64,000 nucleotides of DNA from Candidatus Fermentimicrarchaeum limneticum (GCA_013426015.1 CP058998.1:248001-312000), one strand, 5' to 3'; shown: positions 8,753-17,482, counted from the stretch's first letter. The notes: generated by a model from the letters alone, not told the origin. Made by a program: numbers and translations.

Positions 8753-9210
8753 TCTATCTTTCCCCTTATTATCCCGGAGTCTATGTGCGAAGCCCCTCCG
8801 ATTATTGTGTAGTTGAATTCAATCTTGTTGTTGTAGAATGCATCCCCGCGTGCGCCCGTTATTGTTGATACACCGCTTATAGTGAGGTTTGCGCCAGGGC
8901 TCATGACAATGGAAAGTGCCGGGGTGGAGCCTACAAGCGAGGAGTCCTGTATTTTTATATCCGTCAGATTCACCGAAGACTGCGCATTGTTGACCAGATA
9001 AAGGGTCATGCTCCCATCGCCCTTCACCGTGAAGTCGGTTATGCCGAAAACGCTCAGCCCGATGGCCTCGTTCCTAACCGGAACCCATGCCGTTGGGTTG
9101 AAAATTCCCAGATAGAATAGAAGCATTATTATCACAGACAGCGCTACCAGGGCCCAGCCGTATGTTATCAGGTATTCGAGAGCTGTTTGTCCCTTCAATC
9201 TTATCACCAT
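8749..9210 (-). CDS. Type IV pilin-like protein with class III signal peptide
   Basis: The N-terminus MVIRLKGQTALEYLITYGWA is a classical archaeal class III (prepilin-type) signal. A short basic leader, Gly followed by Gln at the expected cleavage site and Glu at +5 precede a hydrophobic helix that would form the pilus core. The remaining roughly 115 residues are beta-rich with several N-glycosylation sequons. ATG 9210 is preferred to 9222 because the TATA-like ATTAAATATT at about 9227-9236 gives a start near 9207. It lies just downstream of the TadC/TadB/TadA-type genes, which are transcribed in the same direction, so it is a likely substrate of that machine. It overlaps tspO by four bases. 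Confidence 0.85.
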   Translation of the reverse strand: MVIRLKGQTALEYLITYGWALVALSVIIMLLFYLGIFNPTAWVPVRNEAIGLSVFGITDFTVKGDGSMTLYLVNNAQSSVNLTDIKIQDSSLVGSTPALSIVMSPGANLTISGVSTITGARGDAFYNNKIEFNYTIIGGASHIDSGIIRGKID

Positions 9211-9238
9211 CCTATTTCTCATTAATATTTAATAATCA

Positions 9239-10252
9239 TTATCTTATCAGGTAACCAAATGCCGAATTGAATACCGAATGGGTCAGGAAGAATATTGACA
9301 AGGCGCAGACTATGAATATGGGGACCAGCTTCAACCCCCTGGTGACTTTGCCGTACCTTATCTGGGAAAGGGCCAATGCGCCCATTGTCGTTGTCATGCT
9401 GATGCATGCGATGGCGAACAGGTTCACCTCGCTTGGGTTTACCAGATTGGCCTTGTCGCCCCCGCCACTTAGCAGCATGCTGAACCCTCCGCTTACTGGT
9501 ACGTCCTGCGGCATCTGCACCCTGTTCTTCATGATAGAGAGGCTCATCTCCGAGTAGTAGAGCGATGATGCAAAGAGGACCGGGGCCGCGATGATGGAGC
9601 TGAATACTATGAATATGGTATACATGAGCGTAGCGTTCATTATCTCCTTCTTCAATGCAGTCGTGCTCTTTATGTCCCTAGAAACTTCATCAAGCAGAGG
9701 TGCCATCTCGCCTCCGAGCTCTATCCCCTCCACAAGCAGCTTCACAGCCCTCTGCAGGGTGTTGGATTTTACTCTCTCACCCATCTCCTTCAGAGCCTGG
9801 GAGATGGGCTTGCCTCCGAAGCATTTGCTGCTCACTATCTTTATCTCCTCCTCAAGAGGGCCGAATTCGGGCCTTGCCCCCATCCATATCGCATTCTCCG
9901 TAGTCATGCCCGCCCTAACGTTTGCCGATATTGTCTGGAGCGCATCCGGCAGGACCTCCTCTATCTTGACAGCTCTGTTGTCTGCGGTAGCAACCAGCAG
10001 GAGGTCTGCCAGCATCACGAAAATCATCCAAACGACAACGCCGGCTATCCACGCCAATTTCGCCTCCACAAACACGAGCGATACCTGGAATGCTATAACG
10101 GCAAAGAAGAGGGACCAGAATATAGCCGAACCAAGGTACATCCTCGGCTTCATCCTCAACCCTCCCTGAGTCATGAGCTTCGTAACATTCTTGACAAACG
10201 ACTGCGGGAAGAGCAGGGAGAGAGATATGAACAATTTGTCGGTTATCTTCAT
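9239..10252 (-). CDS. Type II/IV secretion membrane platform protein, TadC/T2SSF type
   Basis: This protein of 337 residues has the type II secretion F (T2SSF) domain. A pair of N-terminal membrane helices (around residues 40-85) precedes a cytosolic helical domain containing LPDALQTISANVRAGMTTE and a typical GGEMAPLLDEVSRDI segment; further membrane helices follow at about 205-230, 270-290 and 310-330. The family forms the inner-membrane platform on which the pilus ATPase acts. It directly follows a second T2SSF protein (one base between the genes), as in archaeal Tad-like pilus clusters where two such proteins form a heteromeric base. Confidence 0.85.
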   Translation of the reverse strand: MKITDKLFISLSLLFPQSFVKNVTKLMTQGGLRMKPRMYLGSAIFWSLFFAVIAFQVSLVFVEAKLAWIAGVVVWMIFVMLADLLLVATADNRAVKIEEVLPDALQTISANVRAGMTTENAIWMGARPEFGPLEEEIKIVSSKCFGGKPISQALKEMGERVKSNTLQRAVKLLVEGIELGGEMAPLLDEVSRDIKSTTALKKEIMNATLMYTIFIVFSSIIAAPVLFASSLYYSEMSLSIMKNRVQMPQDVPVSGGFSMLLSGGGDKANLVNPSEVNLFAIACISMTTTMGALALSQIRYGKVTRGLKLVPIFIVCALSIFFLTHSVFNSAFGYLIR

Positions 10253-10253
10253 A

Positions 10254-11123
10254 CTAATCCACCGCCGGCCTCCTGCTTTTAACGAAACTTATGAAGAAAA
10301 GCTGGAATATGAAAAGAAACATGAATACTGCTGGGAAGATGCTTTTCGGCACAAGCACGTTCATGAATGACATTATGATTATCAGCATTGTTATCCCCAG
10401 CGAAGGCAGGATGACCGCAAGAACCATGTATATCATAACCCACGGATTCAGCTCCTGCCCGTACCTTTGTATCTCAGACATCCTCTCCTTTGTCAGCTCG
10501 TTTATCATCTCCTCAATCGCATTTCCTACGTCAGAACCGACTTTCAATGCGTTTGAAATCTGCCACAGCACCCTTCTGAACCTGAAGGCGGGGTTCCTCT
10601 TGCTGGCATCATTCAACACATCTGTCTGAGGAACTCCTGCATTCATCTGTTCAACCATTTTTGCAAATTCTCTTGAGACCGGCCCGTAGCCTGTGCTGAC
10701 GCTCGTCATTGCCTGGAAGAGCGGGACTCCTGACTTTACGTTTATGAGCAGCTGCCTCAGCGCAGGTATGAGGTTAGACTCCAGCGCTCTTGTTCTCCTC
10801 CTTGCTACTACCGCGGGGTAGAACAGAATCGTGAAGAATGATGATAACCCGACCACCAAACCGGCGAAAGCCCCCAGCAGAACAACATCCCTTCTCAGCA
10901 TAAAGCCTATCAATGAAATCAGCAGCGTAACAAAAAGAAAGTTCACGCTTCCGGAGATGAGGGATACGGCGGCATACCTCCTTGGCGGTATCTCAATCTC
11001 GGCCTGCATCAGTTCAAGCCTCAGGTTCGGAAGGAAGGAGGCTATAAGCTCTCCAACGCCTTCCACGTGCCTTGAAAGGCTCATCAATGCGCCTGGCGGG
11101 AGCAGGCTTAACGGTACTATCAT
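10254..11123 (-). CDS. Type II/IV secretion membrane platform protein, TadB/T2SSF type
   Basis: This 289-residue T2SSF-domain protein has two hydrophobic segments near residues 50-75 and 80-105. A cytosolic domain follows with the characteristic LIPALRQLLINVKSGVPLFQA and GSDVGNAIEEMINELTKERM segments, then C-terminal membrane helices (about 225-280). The start ATG abuts the stop of the ATPase gene (TGA then ATG), so it is translationally coupled to it. With the ATPase and the TadC-type protein it forms the core of the pilus assembly machine. Confidence 0.85.
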   Translation of the reverse strand: MIVPLSLLPPGALMSLSRHVEGVGELIASFLPNLRLELMQAEIEIPPRRYAAVSLISGSVNFLFVTLLISLIGFMLRRDVVLLGAFAGLVVGLSSFFTILFYPAVVARRRTRALESNLIPALRQLLINVKSGVPLFQAMTSVSTGYGPVSREFAKMVEQMNAGVPQTDVLNDASKRNPAFRFRRVLWQISNALKVGSDVGNAIEEMINELTKERMSEIQRYGQELNPWVMIYMVLAVILPSLGITMLIIIMSFMNVLVPKSIFPAVFMFLFIFQLFFISFVKSRRPAVD

Positions 11124-12632
11124 TCAACCACTTTTTGATTTCGTCGTCTTCGACTCGGAACTCTTCTTTATCGTCTCAAGGAGTTTCTCCTTGTCCCTGT
11201 AGAACGCCCCAACAACTTTACCCACTTCATTCACATTGCAAATCTTGTTCTTCAGCATGTAATCCAGCACTTTCTTCCTCTCCTCCATTTCCGAATCTAT
11301 CTCCTTTTTTGTCATCCCGGTGAACAGAGTCAGCTCATCCATCAATCTAACATAATCACCAACCTTCTCTATCCTGTCCTCCCTCGCATTCCATGAAAAA
11401 ATCTTGTTGACGAATGCTTTGTTATCCTGCGAAACCATCTCAGCAACCTCAAAGGTCCTTCTGATACCCGTTCTCCTCTGCCTGTACTGCACCACTATGA
11501 GGTGCAGGGCACCCAGCATGCTTTCAGGCAGGTTTATGGGTGGTGTTATAAGCCTGTTTTTGGTCTGTCTTGCATCATCTGCGTGCAGTGTTGCATAGAC
11601 GGCATGGCCTGTGTGCATTGCCTCAAACAAGACTTCGGCCTCCCTCTGCCTCCTCATCTCTCCCAGAACAATCCTGTCAGGCCTCATTCTCAGGGAGTTC
11701 ACCATCAGGTCCAGCATGGTAACCTCTCCTTTTCCCTCTGGGTTCGGCAGCCTTGTCGTCAAGGGAGTCCAGTGCAGGAACTCAGGCAGATACAGCTCTC
11801 TTGTATCCTCTATTGATATGACCCTCTGGTTCGGGGGAGTGAAAACAAGTATTGCGTTGAGGAATGAGGTCTTTCCTGAAGCAGTTCCTCCGCTTATCAG
11901 CATGTTCATCTCGTACTGGATGCACATCCACAGCAGCGCTGCAATATCTATATTGACCGTCTTTATTGACGGGTCCAGCATGTGCACTATCGTCCAGGGG
12001 TTCTTTGCGAACTTTCTTATGGTAATGCAGTTGCCCTTTGTTGAAATCGGGAAGACTACCGCGTTAACCCTGTCCCCTGTTGTGAGGTGGGCGTCCATCA
12101 GAGGGTTGAGGTTGGTTATCTGCCTGCCCACCCTCCTTCCGACTATTGATGCGTAGTTGGCAATCTGCTCCTCGCTCTTTAATGCAATATTTGTTTTGAG
12201 CCAGCCGAACCTCTTGTGGTACACCCAGACAGGTTCCTTCGAAGAATTGACAACTATCTCCTCCAGCTCGTTGTCGGCAAGCAGCAGCTCCAGTTCCCCC
12301 AGTCCCAGCATGTCATGGATGAGTTTGCCTATGAGTATCTCTTTCTCCTTGGTACTTGCATCTGTTACCTCCTTGTCGACAAACTCCTGCGCCTTCTCCC
12401 TGAACTTCCTCTTGATGTTCTCAACTTCATTCGGGTCAAGTATCTCCGAGACCTTTATATCCACGTTGCCTATGACCATCTCCTTCAGGTGCTGCAGCAT
12501 CAGCTCGGTTGCCTTGCTGAACTTCACCTGCTTTAGATCATATGTGTTCAGGTACTCCTCTTCCTTATCGCTTATTGTTATCTCAGCAGGGACCTTCTCG
12601 CTTATCACAATATACCTATCGAGTATTTTCAT
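11124..12632 (-). CDS. Pilus assembly / secretion ATPase, TadA/CpaF (VirB11) family
   Basis: The hexameric secretion ATPase powers pilin extraction or polymerisation at the inner side of the membrane. The Walker A motif is SGGTASGKTSF; it is followed by the Asp box (ISIEDTREL), the Walker B-like segment (RPDRIVLGEMRRQREAEV) and the His box (TGHAVYATLHADD), in family order. The N-terminal domain is about 220 residues. ATG 12632 is chosen because GAGGAG lies directly upstream, inside the end of the preceding gene; the longer frame to 12647 would have no ribosome site. It is followed without gap by the TadB-type gene. Confidence 0.93.
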   Translation of the reverse strand: MKILDRYIVISEKVPAEITISDKEEEYLNTYDLKQVKFSKATELMLQHLKEMVIGNVDIKVSEILDPNEVENIKRKFREKAQEFVDKEVTDASTKEKEILIGKLIHDMLGLGELELLLADNELEEIVVNSSKEPVWVYHKRFGWLKTNIALKSEEQIANYASIVGRRVGRQITNLNPLMDAHLTTGDRVNAVVFPISTKGNCITIRKFAKNPWTIVHMLDPSIKTVNIDIAALLWMCIQYEMNMLISGGTASGKTSFLNAILVFTPPNQRVISIEDTRELYLPEFLHWTPLTTRLPNPEGKGEVTMLDLMVNSLRMRPDRIVLGEMRRQREAEVLFEAMHTGHAVYATLHADDARQTKNRLITPPINLPESMLGALHLIVVQYRQRRTGIRRTFEVAEMVSQDNKAFVNKIFSWNAREDRIEKVGDYVRLMDELTLFTGMTKKEIDSEMEERKKVLDYMLKNKICNVNEVGKVVGAFYRDKEKLLETIKKSSESKTTKSKSG

Positions 12633-12633
12633 A

Positions 12634-13326
12634 CTATCTCCTCGCAAAAGTGTTTTTTACCCTCGTGAAAAACATCGAAATCTGATAATGCCACGGCTTT
12701 CTCGGGCCGAGCCTCTCCGCCTCAGCCTTCATTGTTTCAACCTCAAGTTTCTTCACCTTTTCGTGGAACTCCTTCACCTTCTTCCTCAGGCCTTTTATGT
12801 TCCTCCTCAGGTGCATCGTCACGACCTTAAGCTCTCTTGATTCCCTGAGCAGGTACTCCATGTCCGCAATCGATACTTCCCTCACCTTGTTCTCCAGCTC
12901 CCCAACTATCGCCTCGTCCTTGTCCAGTCTCTTCTTTATGTTCTTTTCAACGAATTCAAAGCTCTTCTGCGACTCCCTCAGGTCCTTGTCCAAAACCACG
13001 ACCATGCTCGCCATCTTGCCGCGTTCTTTCTTCTCCTCCACCATTTTTCCTTCTTTCTTCGTCAGATCCTTTGCAATGAGGAATGTGCCGAGCAGGGTAT
13101 AATTCACTTCTATCATTCCGCTCTCTTTGAGAACCTCGGCAAGCTCTTCAACCTGGTCCTTCTCCAGAGCCATTGCGCTCGCAGCTTCTTTAACATCAAC
13201 CTTCCCCTTTTTCTGCACGTACTCAAGCAGCCTGTCTATGACAGTCTCTACCCTCTCTAAAAGTTCCTCCGTTTCCTGAAGCGGTTCGCCCTTCTCTTCA
13301 ACGTCCTTAGGTTTCTTGTCCTTCAT
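12634..13326 (-). CDS. Winged-helix plus coiled-coil protein of the pilus cluster
   Basis: After a short charged N-terminus, residues about 25-85 form a predicted winged helix (VDVKEAASAMALEKDQVEELAEVLKE then the wing IEVNYTLLGTFLIA). Residues 100-200 are a long, highly charged coiled coil. The C-terminus is basic and aromatic. There is no signal or membrane helix. It is the first gene of the ATPase operon, overlapping the ATPase ribosome site. A TATA-like GCATATAAACC at about 13356-13366 and GGGGTGGGT before ATG 13326 support the start. This arrangement of HTH, coiled coil and secretion ATPase is seen in archaeal pilus loci; I infer a cytosolic assembly or regulatory partner. Confidence 0.6.
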   Translation of the reverse strand: MKDKKPKDVEEKGEPLQETEELLERVETVIDRLLEYVQKKGKVDVKEAASAMALEKDQVEELAEVLKESGMIEVNYTLLGTFLIAKDLTKKEGKMVEEKKERGKMASMVVVLDKDLRESQKSFEFVEKNIKKRLDKDEAIVGELENKVREVSIADMEYLLRESRELKVVTMHLRRNIKGLRKKVKEFHEKVKKLEVETMKAEAERLGPRKPWHYQISMFFTRVKNTFARR

Positions 13327-13410
13327 ACCCACCCCTACACACCCTTCTTTGGAATTGCTGGTTTATATGCCTTAACCTTCAGCCTAGCATATCTGCTGTC
13401 CTTCATAATA

Positions 13411-13839
13411 TCAACATTTGACAACGCTCCGGTTGTAGATGAACAGCTCATTATTCGTGTTGTTTATGTAAAAATCCCCGCCGCAGAGGCTGAATGGCGC
13501 TTTTTTCGTCCTGAAGCTTATGTTCGTCACCGCTATCTGGTATATGCAGCTGTGCCTCTCGTAATCGACGACAACGTTGTTGTTTGATACGCTCACGTTG
13601 TAATCCAGCCCGTTTATCTTCATGGGCAGGCTGAACTCGGAATAATATCCCCTGGAGTACATTGCAATGTTTATCAGATGCGAGATCTGCCAACATAGCT
13701 TGTCCGCCTCCAGCTTTGCCTCGGCATTGCTCCTCTCAAAATCCTTGCTGCCGGCGTATACGCTGAAAATGATCATGGCAAAGACCAGCACGAGTATGCA
13801 TATCATGAATTCAACTGCTGCTTGGCCACTGCTTTTCAT
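13411..13839 (-). CDS. Pilin-like protein with class III signal peptide
   Basis: The start MKSSGQAAVEFMICILVLVF has the prepilin-peptidase pattern (Gly-Gln cleavage, Glu at +5 of the mature helix). The rest is about 110 residues with six Cys, probably disulfide-bonded, and several sequons. Its ATG is directly adjacent to the stop of the upstream pilin-like gene, so the two are cotranscribed and probably form minor-pilin partners. It lies upstream of the ATPase operon in the same direction. Confidence 0.8.
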   Translation of the reverse strand: MKSSGQAAVEFMICILVLVFAMIIFSVYAGSKDFERSNAEAKLEADKLCWQISHLINIAMYSRGYYSEFSLPMKINGLDYNVSVSNNNVVVDYERHSCIYQIAVTNISFRTKKAPFSLCGGDFYINNTNNELFIYNRSVVKC

Positions 13840-14256
13840 CTAAGTGACCTCCGCTATCTGCACCTGCCCGCTTGAATTCATTCTGACCACAAGGACATGC
13901 CTTCCAGGAAGAGTGGGCATTGTCCCGCTAAGATTCCCCCTTGCAAGCGCATACACATCAGTTTTGCCACCAGTTGGCAGATTGAGGTTTATGTTCACCT
14001 CCTGCTTGTTGAAAGAAGCGCTGTTTATCCCAGCCGGCAGGTATATCTCAACAGTAGTCGTAGCCCCAGGTCCCTGCGCGTATACTCTGTCCGCCGAGTC
14101 GGCAATTGAATCCACCGCAACCCTTGCCTGTGAGGTCTGTCCTGCTATCTGTATATCCATCATACCGATGTACAACACCGGGACAAGTATGAAGAGAAAC
14201 AGCACTAGTACGGCAGCGTACTCGATTCCGATCTGCCCTTTCCCAGTCTCGAGCAT
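13840..14256 (-). CDS. Pilin-like protein with class III signal peptide
   Basis: The N-terminus LETGKGQIGIEYAAVLVLF shows Lys-Gly-Gln cleavage and Glu at +5, followed by a hydrophobic helix. The C-terminal 95 residues are beta-rich without cysteines and carry a stretch with many Gly/Thr. A TATA-like element (ATATATTTTTA on the minus strand, about 14283-14293) lies about 30 bases upstream of ATG 14256. First gene of a two-gene pilin unit. Confidence 0.8.
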   Translation of the reverse strand: MLETGKGQIGIEYAAVLVLFLFILVPVLYIGMMDIQIAGQTSQARVAVDSIADSADRVYAQGPGATTTVEIYLPAGINSASFNKQEVNINLNLPTGGKTDVYALARGNLSGTMPTLPGRHVLVVRMNSSGQVQIAEVT

Positions 14257-14404
14257 GATTATAATAAACTGCCCTCACTTAAAAATATATCTGAAGCAGG
14301 CATGCCGAGCGAAGTGCATAATACGTATCGCAGTTGTCAGAAATTAAACGTAAGGCTATGAGCGATCCCTGCTGCGGGTTCACTCTGAACATTCAGATAA
14401 ACAA

Positions 14405-14659
14405 TCACTCGGTCAGCAGGTAGACAACGTCACCTTCTTTAACCCTTGAATCCACCTTCAAACCTACGGACTGCCCGCTGCCGGCTTTCTCAACTGGCGT
14501 CTTCTCTATCTGCATCGATTCCACTGCCTGCTCCAAAACACCTGCAGGTCCCTCGACGGATATCCTGTCCCCATTTCTTAGCTCAGCGCTTAGCTCAACT
14601 ACTGCAACGCTTATTTTGTTAAAGAAATGTATCACCTTTCCAATGGGTTTCTTCTCCAT
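14405..14659 (-). CDS. Translation-factor-like beta-barrel protein (EF-Tu domain 2 type)
   Basis: The protein of about 84 residues consists of a single beta-barrel of the kind found as domain 2 of elongation factors. It has KPIGKVIHFFNKISVAVVEL, then GDRISVEG, then MQIEKTPVEKAGSGQSVGLK and a final RVKEGDVVYLL strand. No GTPase domain is present. Such stand-alone proteins are known in archaea and bacteria and are sometimes next to U32 peptidases; their function is unclear. ATG 14659 has GGAGGGTG upstream and is preferred to GTG 14668. Confidence 0.75.
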   Translation of the reverse strand: MEKKPIGKVIHFFNKISVAVVELSAELRNGDRISVEGPAGVLEQAVESMQIEKTPVEKAGSGQSVGLKVDSRVKEGDVVYLLTE

Positions 14660-14786
14660 AATACCCACCCTCCTATTAGATTATCTCATTCCAGTATAAA
14701 AACGTTCCCTTCCGAAGAAGATTCCGAGTAACGAACAGTAAAGCTTAAATTACCCAATAATACAAAGAAACTCTGGGTGGTGCAGT

Positions 14787-15224
14787 ATGTTCTGGATCCT
14801 CTGGTTCAGCCTTGTGGTGATACTCCTCTCATCAGTTGTGGGAGTGTTCTCCTGGAATGGGAGCTTGCTGGAGATTGTCAAGATAAAGCTGGCGAAGAAA
14901 CTTTGGGTGCTGTCAGTCATAGGAATAACACTTGGGCTGCTGCTCTTCGCATGGAGCGTGCTGGAAATAATGAACACTCCTTCCCTCGTAGCCAAGTTCT
15001 CAAGGGTGCCAACAACTCCGTCTATATGGATGTGGATTGCGATACTCCTGCTTGTCCTCGGTGGCTTCGTCGTCGGGCTGCCAACCCAGATCTATCAGCT
15101 AAAACTCACAAAACTGACAAGGGGTATGCGGCAAAACCTGTTCTACCTTGGAATGTTCCTGCTGGTAATAAGCATGCTGGTTCTCATATGGCTCCTGATA
15201 CCTGGTAACCAGCTGCCGGCTTAG
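14787..15224 (+). CDS. Four-helix integral membrane protein, unknown
   Basis: The protein of 145 residues has four clear membrane helices (about 1-20, 40-60, 80-100 and 115-140) and short loops. I do not recognise a family or catalytic motif. A TATA-like GCTTAAATTA at about 14741-14750 and GGGTGGTG before the ATG support the start. It stands alone, divergent from the small barrel protein and convergent with the next gene. Confidence 0.6.
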   Translation: MFWILWFSLVVILLSSVVGVFSWNGSLLEIVKIKLAKKLWVLSVIGITLGLLLFAWSVLEIMNTPSLVAKFSRVPTTPSIWMWIAILLLVLGGFVVGLPTQIYQLKLTKLTRGMRQNLFYLGMFLLVISMLVLIWLLIPGNQLPA

Positions 15225-15230
15225 CTTTTT

Positions 15231-15647
15231 TCATTTTCTTATCTCCCTCAGAGCTTCGTATAGCCCAACCAGGGTTATTACATCCCCGTCAGAAGGTTCC
15301 AGCCTATCCAAATCTATAATCAGATGCCCGCCAAGAGGCTTTACAATCGCTTGGTTCAGCTTTTCCTCTGCCGCGCTTTTTCCTCTCTTCAACTTCTCAA
15401 TCTGAATCTCAATTTTTTTAACCGGATTCCTGTCTGCGGGGCATACGTAGCTCCACAAACCGCTCTTCCCACCGCTCCTGTACCAGTACTCCCCTGAGCC
15501 GACCTTCTTCCTGTGAAAAGAGGAAACTTCCTTCTGCAGTTTTGATATTTCCGCATTAAATCCGGCGAGTTGTTTATCCAGCTCATTCTGCAGTTTCAAA
15601 TTTCCATTAACCCATATGGCGAGGTCCACGGCATAAACATTATCCAT
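15231..15647 (-). CDS. Small coiled-coil protein, unknown
   Basis: The 138-residue soluble protein has a coiled coil at about residues 15-45 and another at 75-100. Between them is an aromatic/Gly stretch (GSGEYWYRSGGKSGLWSYVC). A C-terminal helix follows DLDRLEPSDGDVITLVGLYEAL. I cannot assign a family. The upstream TATA-like ATATATAAAT is unusually close to the ATG, so the real start could be the GTG at 15629. Confidence 0.45.
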   Translation of the reverse strand: MDNVYAVDLAIWVNGNLKLQNELDKQLAGFNAEISKLQKEVSSFHRKKVGSGEYWYRSGGKSGLWSYVCPADRNPVKKIEIQIEKLKRGKSAAEEKLNQAIVKPLGGHLIIDLDRLEPSDGDVITLVGLYEALREIRK

Positions 15648-15693
15648 TATGATTTATATATTTAACTATAATGGATATATCCCGCTTCAGAAA

Positions 15694-16290
15694 TCAGATT
15701 TGGTAGTTGTTATCGCAGATGGTCCTTATGAGGTTCCCCAGCGCATCATCCTTCTCCATCAGTATGATCATGTAGACGTGGAATGACCTTGCCCTTATGC
15801 TCAGGTCATGCAGAAACTTTCCTAGGGACGTGGGGTCGTTGTACAAACCGAGGGAGGCAAGCCCCTCCAGTAGGAGGAAACCTCTCTTGCCCTTCGATGT
15901 ATTGACGAGCCTCTTGGCAACCTCGTAGAGCTCTATCTGAAGGAAGCTGAGGTCTGATATATCCCTGACAAACCACACGTTCTTCTCAGGCTTGTCCGTG
16001 TCGAGGAAGAACGATTCTGAAGGAGTGTGGAGGATCGGGCTGCATGCATCCACGTAATAAACATCATCGGCATTAATTCCGTTCGTGCTCAGCAGCTTTG
16101 CGTAGTAGGTATGTGGCCTGTTGATGCAGGTTATTATCCCGCTCATACCATTATCCTGAATAAGGATTTTGAAAAGCGCCAAATCCAGCTTGGGGAGGTC
16201 TACAGTTGTGGTAATTGATATAGTTTCCTCTAGTTCACTCTTCATGAGCTTTTCCTTCAGGATGTTGTACAACTCTTCTACTTCCGCCAT
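15694..16290 (-). CDS. KaiC/RecA-like domain protein without Walker A (DUF835-like)
   Basis: The 198-residue protein follows the strand-helix order of a RecA/KaiC-type fold: a strand with ISITTTVDLPKLD, a GMSGIITCINRP segment, a Walker B-like strand (KRGFLLLEGLASLGLY) and a last strand YMIILMEKDD. It has no P-loop, so it is probably not an ATPase. This resembles the archaeal DUF835 group, in which such domains occur together with 7TM sensor domains. Consistently, the directly upstream gene encodes a 7TM sensor domain, and the two genes are nine bases apart. I infer a signal-output partner. Confidence 0.55.
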   Translation of the reverse strand: MAEVEELYNILKEKLMKSELEETISITTTVDLPKLDLALFKILIQDNGMSGIITCINRPHTYYAKLLSTNGINADDVYYVDACSPILHTPSESFFLDTDKPEKNVWFVRDISDLSFLQIELYEVAKRLVNTSKGKRGFLLLEGLASLGLYNDPTSLGKFLHDLSIRARSFHVYMIILMEKDDALGNLIRTICDNNYQI

Positions 16291-16299
16291 TCTATCACG

Positions 16300-17001
16300 T
16301 CATCTTCCCCTCACGCTGTAGTACGTCAATGAAGTGAGGAATATTGTCGAGAAACTCCCTAGGCTCGGCAGGTCAATTCCAAACGGAAGCAAACCTAGCG
16401 GGACTATGAATTCAGTTAAGAATGTAACTAGGCTTGTTGCAAACACGCCTACCAGCATGTACCTTATCCTCTTCTTAACCAGCTCATTGTCGCATTTCTT
16501 GTAGAACTGGACCAGCCTGTACACAACGTAACCAGTGAATACCATCATGTAAGCAGTGAAGTACACATAGCCGTTGTAGATGCTCAGGCTCATCGGAGCC
16601 ATCATGTACACCTGGAACCTCACGGAAACATCGTCAGCAAGCAGGCCGGCCATGTTGAGAAGTATGAAAATCAGTGGTCCTAGCACCATGAGGGCGATCT
16701 GTTTTCTCGACGGTGTCCTGCTCTCCAGTGCCAGCACGAACGCCAGTGCAATAGACGGGATGCACGGCGTCGCTATGTTGATGAATTTCAGGATGAGGAG
16801 CGCCTGGCTCTTCACGCTGGCAAGCCTCATTGCAAACTCGCCCATGTTCCACCAGCAGAAGGAGAACATGAGAAGCGCGAAGAGCCTGTTGACAAGCAGT
16901 CTCTTCCTCCTGAACATGAACACCCCGAAGGATAGGTTAACTATAAACGCAAGGAGAGGCAATGCTGTCAGAATCACCTGCAACTGAGGTACGTCATCCA
17001 T
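16300..17001 (-). CDS. 7TM sensor-domain membrane protein (histidine-kinase N-terminal 7TM type)
   Basis: The 233-residue protein is almost entirely membrane-embedded, with seven or eight hydrophobic segments and short loops. It matches the pattern of the N-terminal 7TM region of archaeal and bacterial sensor kinases: a RRKRLLVNRLFALLMF segment after the first helix and a mid-protein FINIATPCIPSIALAF helix. No kinase, GAF or PAS domain follows; the protein ends after the last helix (SVRGR). The next gene is the KaiC-like output candidate. A TATA-like CTATAAATAG about 30 bases upstream supports the start at ATG 17001. Confidence 0.65.
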   Translation of the reverse strand: MDDVPQLQVILTALPLLAFIVNLSFGVFMFRRKRLLVNRLFALLMFSFCWWNMGEFAMRLASVKSQALLILKFINIATPCIPSIALAFVLALESRTPSRKQIALMVLGPLIFILLNMAGLLADDVSVRFQVYMMAPMSLSIYNGYVYFTAYMMVFTGYVVYRLVQFYKKCDNELVKKRIRYMLVGVFATSLVTFLTEFIVPLGLLPFGIDLPSLGSFSTIFLTSLTYYSVRGR

Positions 17002-17162
17002 CTAATCATTTCTAGTTTAATTGGCACACTATTTATAGATTTCTACAAACGGTTGTGGTGCGTTAATTAGGATAGACTTCTTCTGACAAATAATTTTTGG
17101 AGGGCAGCGCCAGCCTCCTTGATCCAGGAGGTGGCAAAAGACTGCTCTCCGGAGAAGATGAT

Positions 17163-17400
17163 ATGAATTTGCAGTTGGATTTAATTAGCTTTAGCTACAG
17201 CCCGCACTGCAAGAGGTGCGGGTCAGGGCTGGTTGTGAGGGATGGGAGATACAGGAGAACCCATGACAGGATATACAGGTGCAAGCACTGCGGCGCCAGA
17301 TGCATTCTTGGAAGGAGTGATTTGTACAGGATGAGGAACCACAGCCACGCTGTCTCACTGGCTGTGGAGCTGTATTCAAGAGGCGGCCTCTCATTCAGGA
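17163..17400 (+). pseudogene. Truncated transposase N-terminus (zinc ribbon plus HTH)
   Basis: The translated frame begins with a zinc-ribbon (CKRCGSGLVVRDGRY ... YRCKHCGARC). A short basic region and the start of a helix-turn-helix (AVSLAVELYSRGGLSFRTV) follow. This order is typical of the N-terminus of DDE transposases of archaeal insertion sequences. No catalytic domain follows: at 17401 the sequence switches in frame to the tail of a TnpB gene. It is thus the left part of a transposase gene cut by, or fused to, another element. The frame formally continues to 17465. Confidence 0.7.
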
Positions 17401-17482
17401 CTGTTGCTTTCAGCCCAGAACCGCCGATGACTGAGAAGACGAGGGCGGAAGCACATAATATTTAATTTATGTGCAAAGCATA
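17401..17482 (+). mobile_element. Right-end remnant of an IS200/IS605-family (TnpB) element
   Basis: These 82 bases match the last codons and right end of the complete TnpB element at 55951-57077 with only a few substitutions. The translated tail is AFSPEPPMTEKTRAEAHNI, against AFSPELPMTEQTRAEAHNI in the full copy. The match includes the terminal hairpin (GCACATAA, loop, TTATGTGC, about 17451-17474) and ends in GCAAAGCATA. Everything upstream of the tail is missing. The remnant points in the same direction as the lipoprotein gene that follows. Confidence 0.85.

Noticed and set aside
14257-14404. Short 37-codon frame and a C-box-like sequence upstream of the pilin genes
   Set aside because: The frame overlaps the pilin promoter, has no good ribosome site and no recognisable composition.
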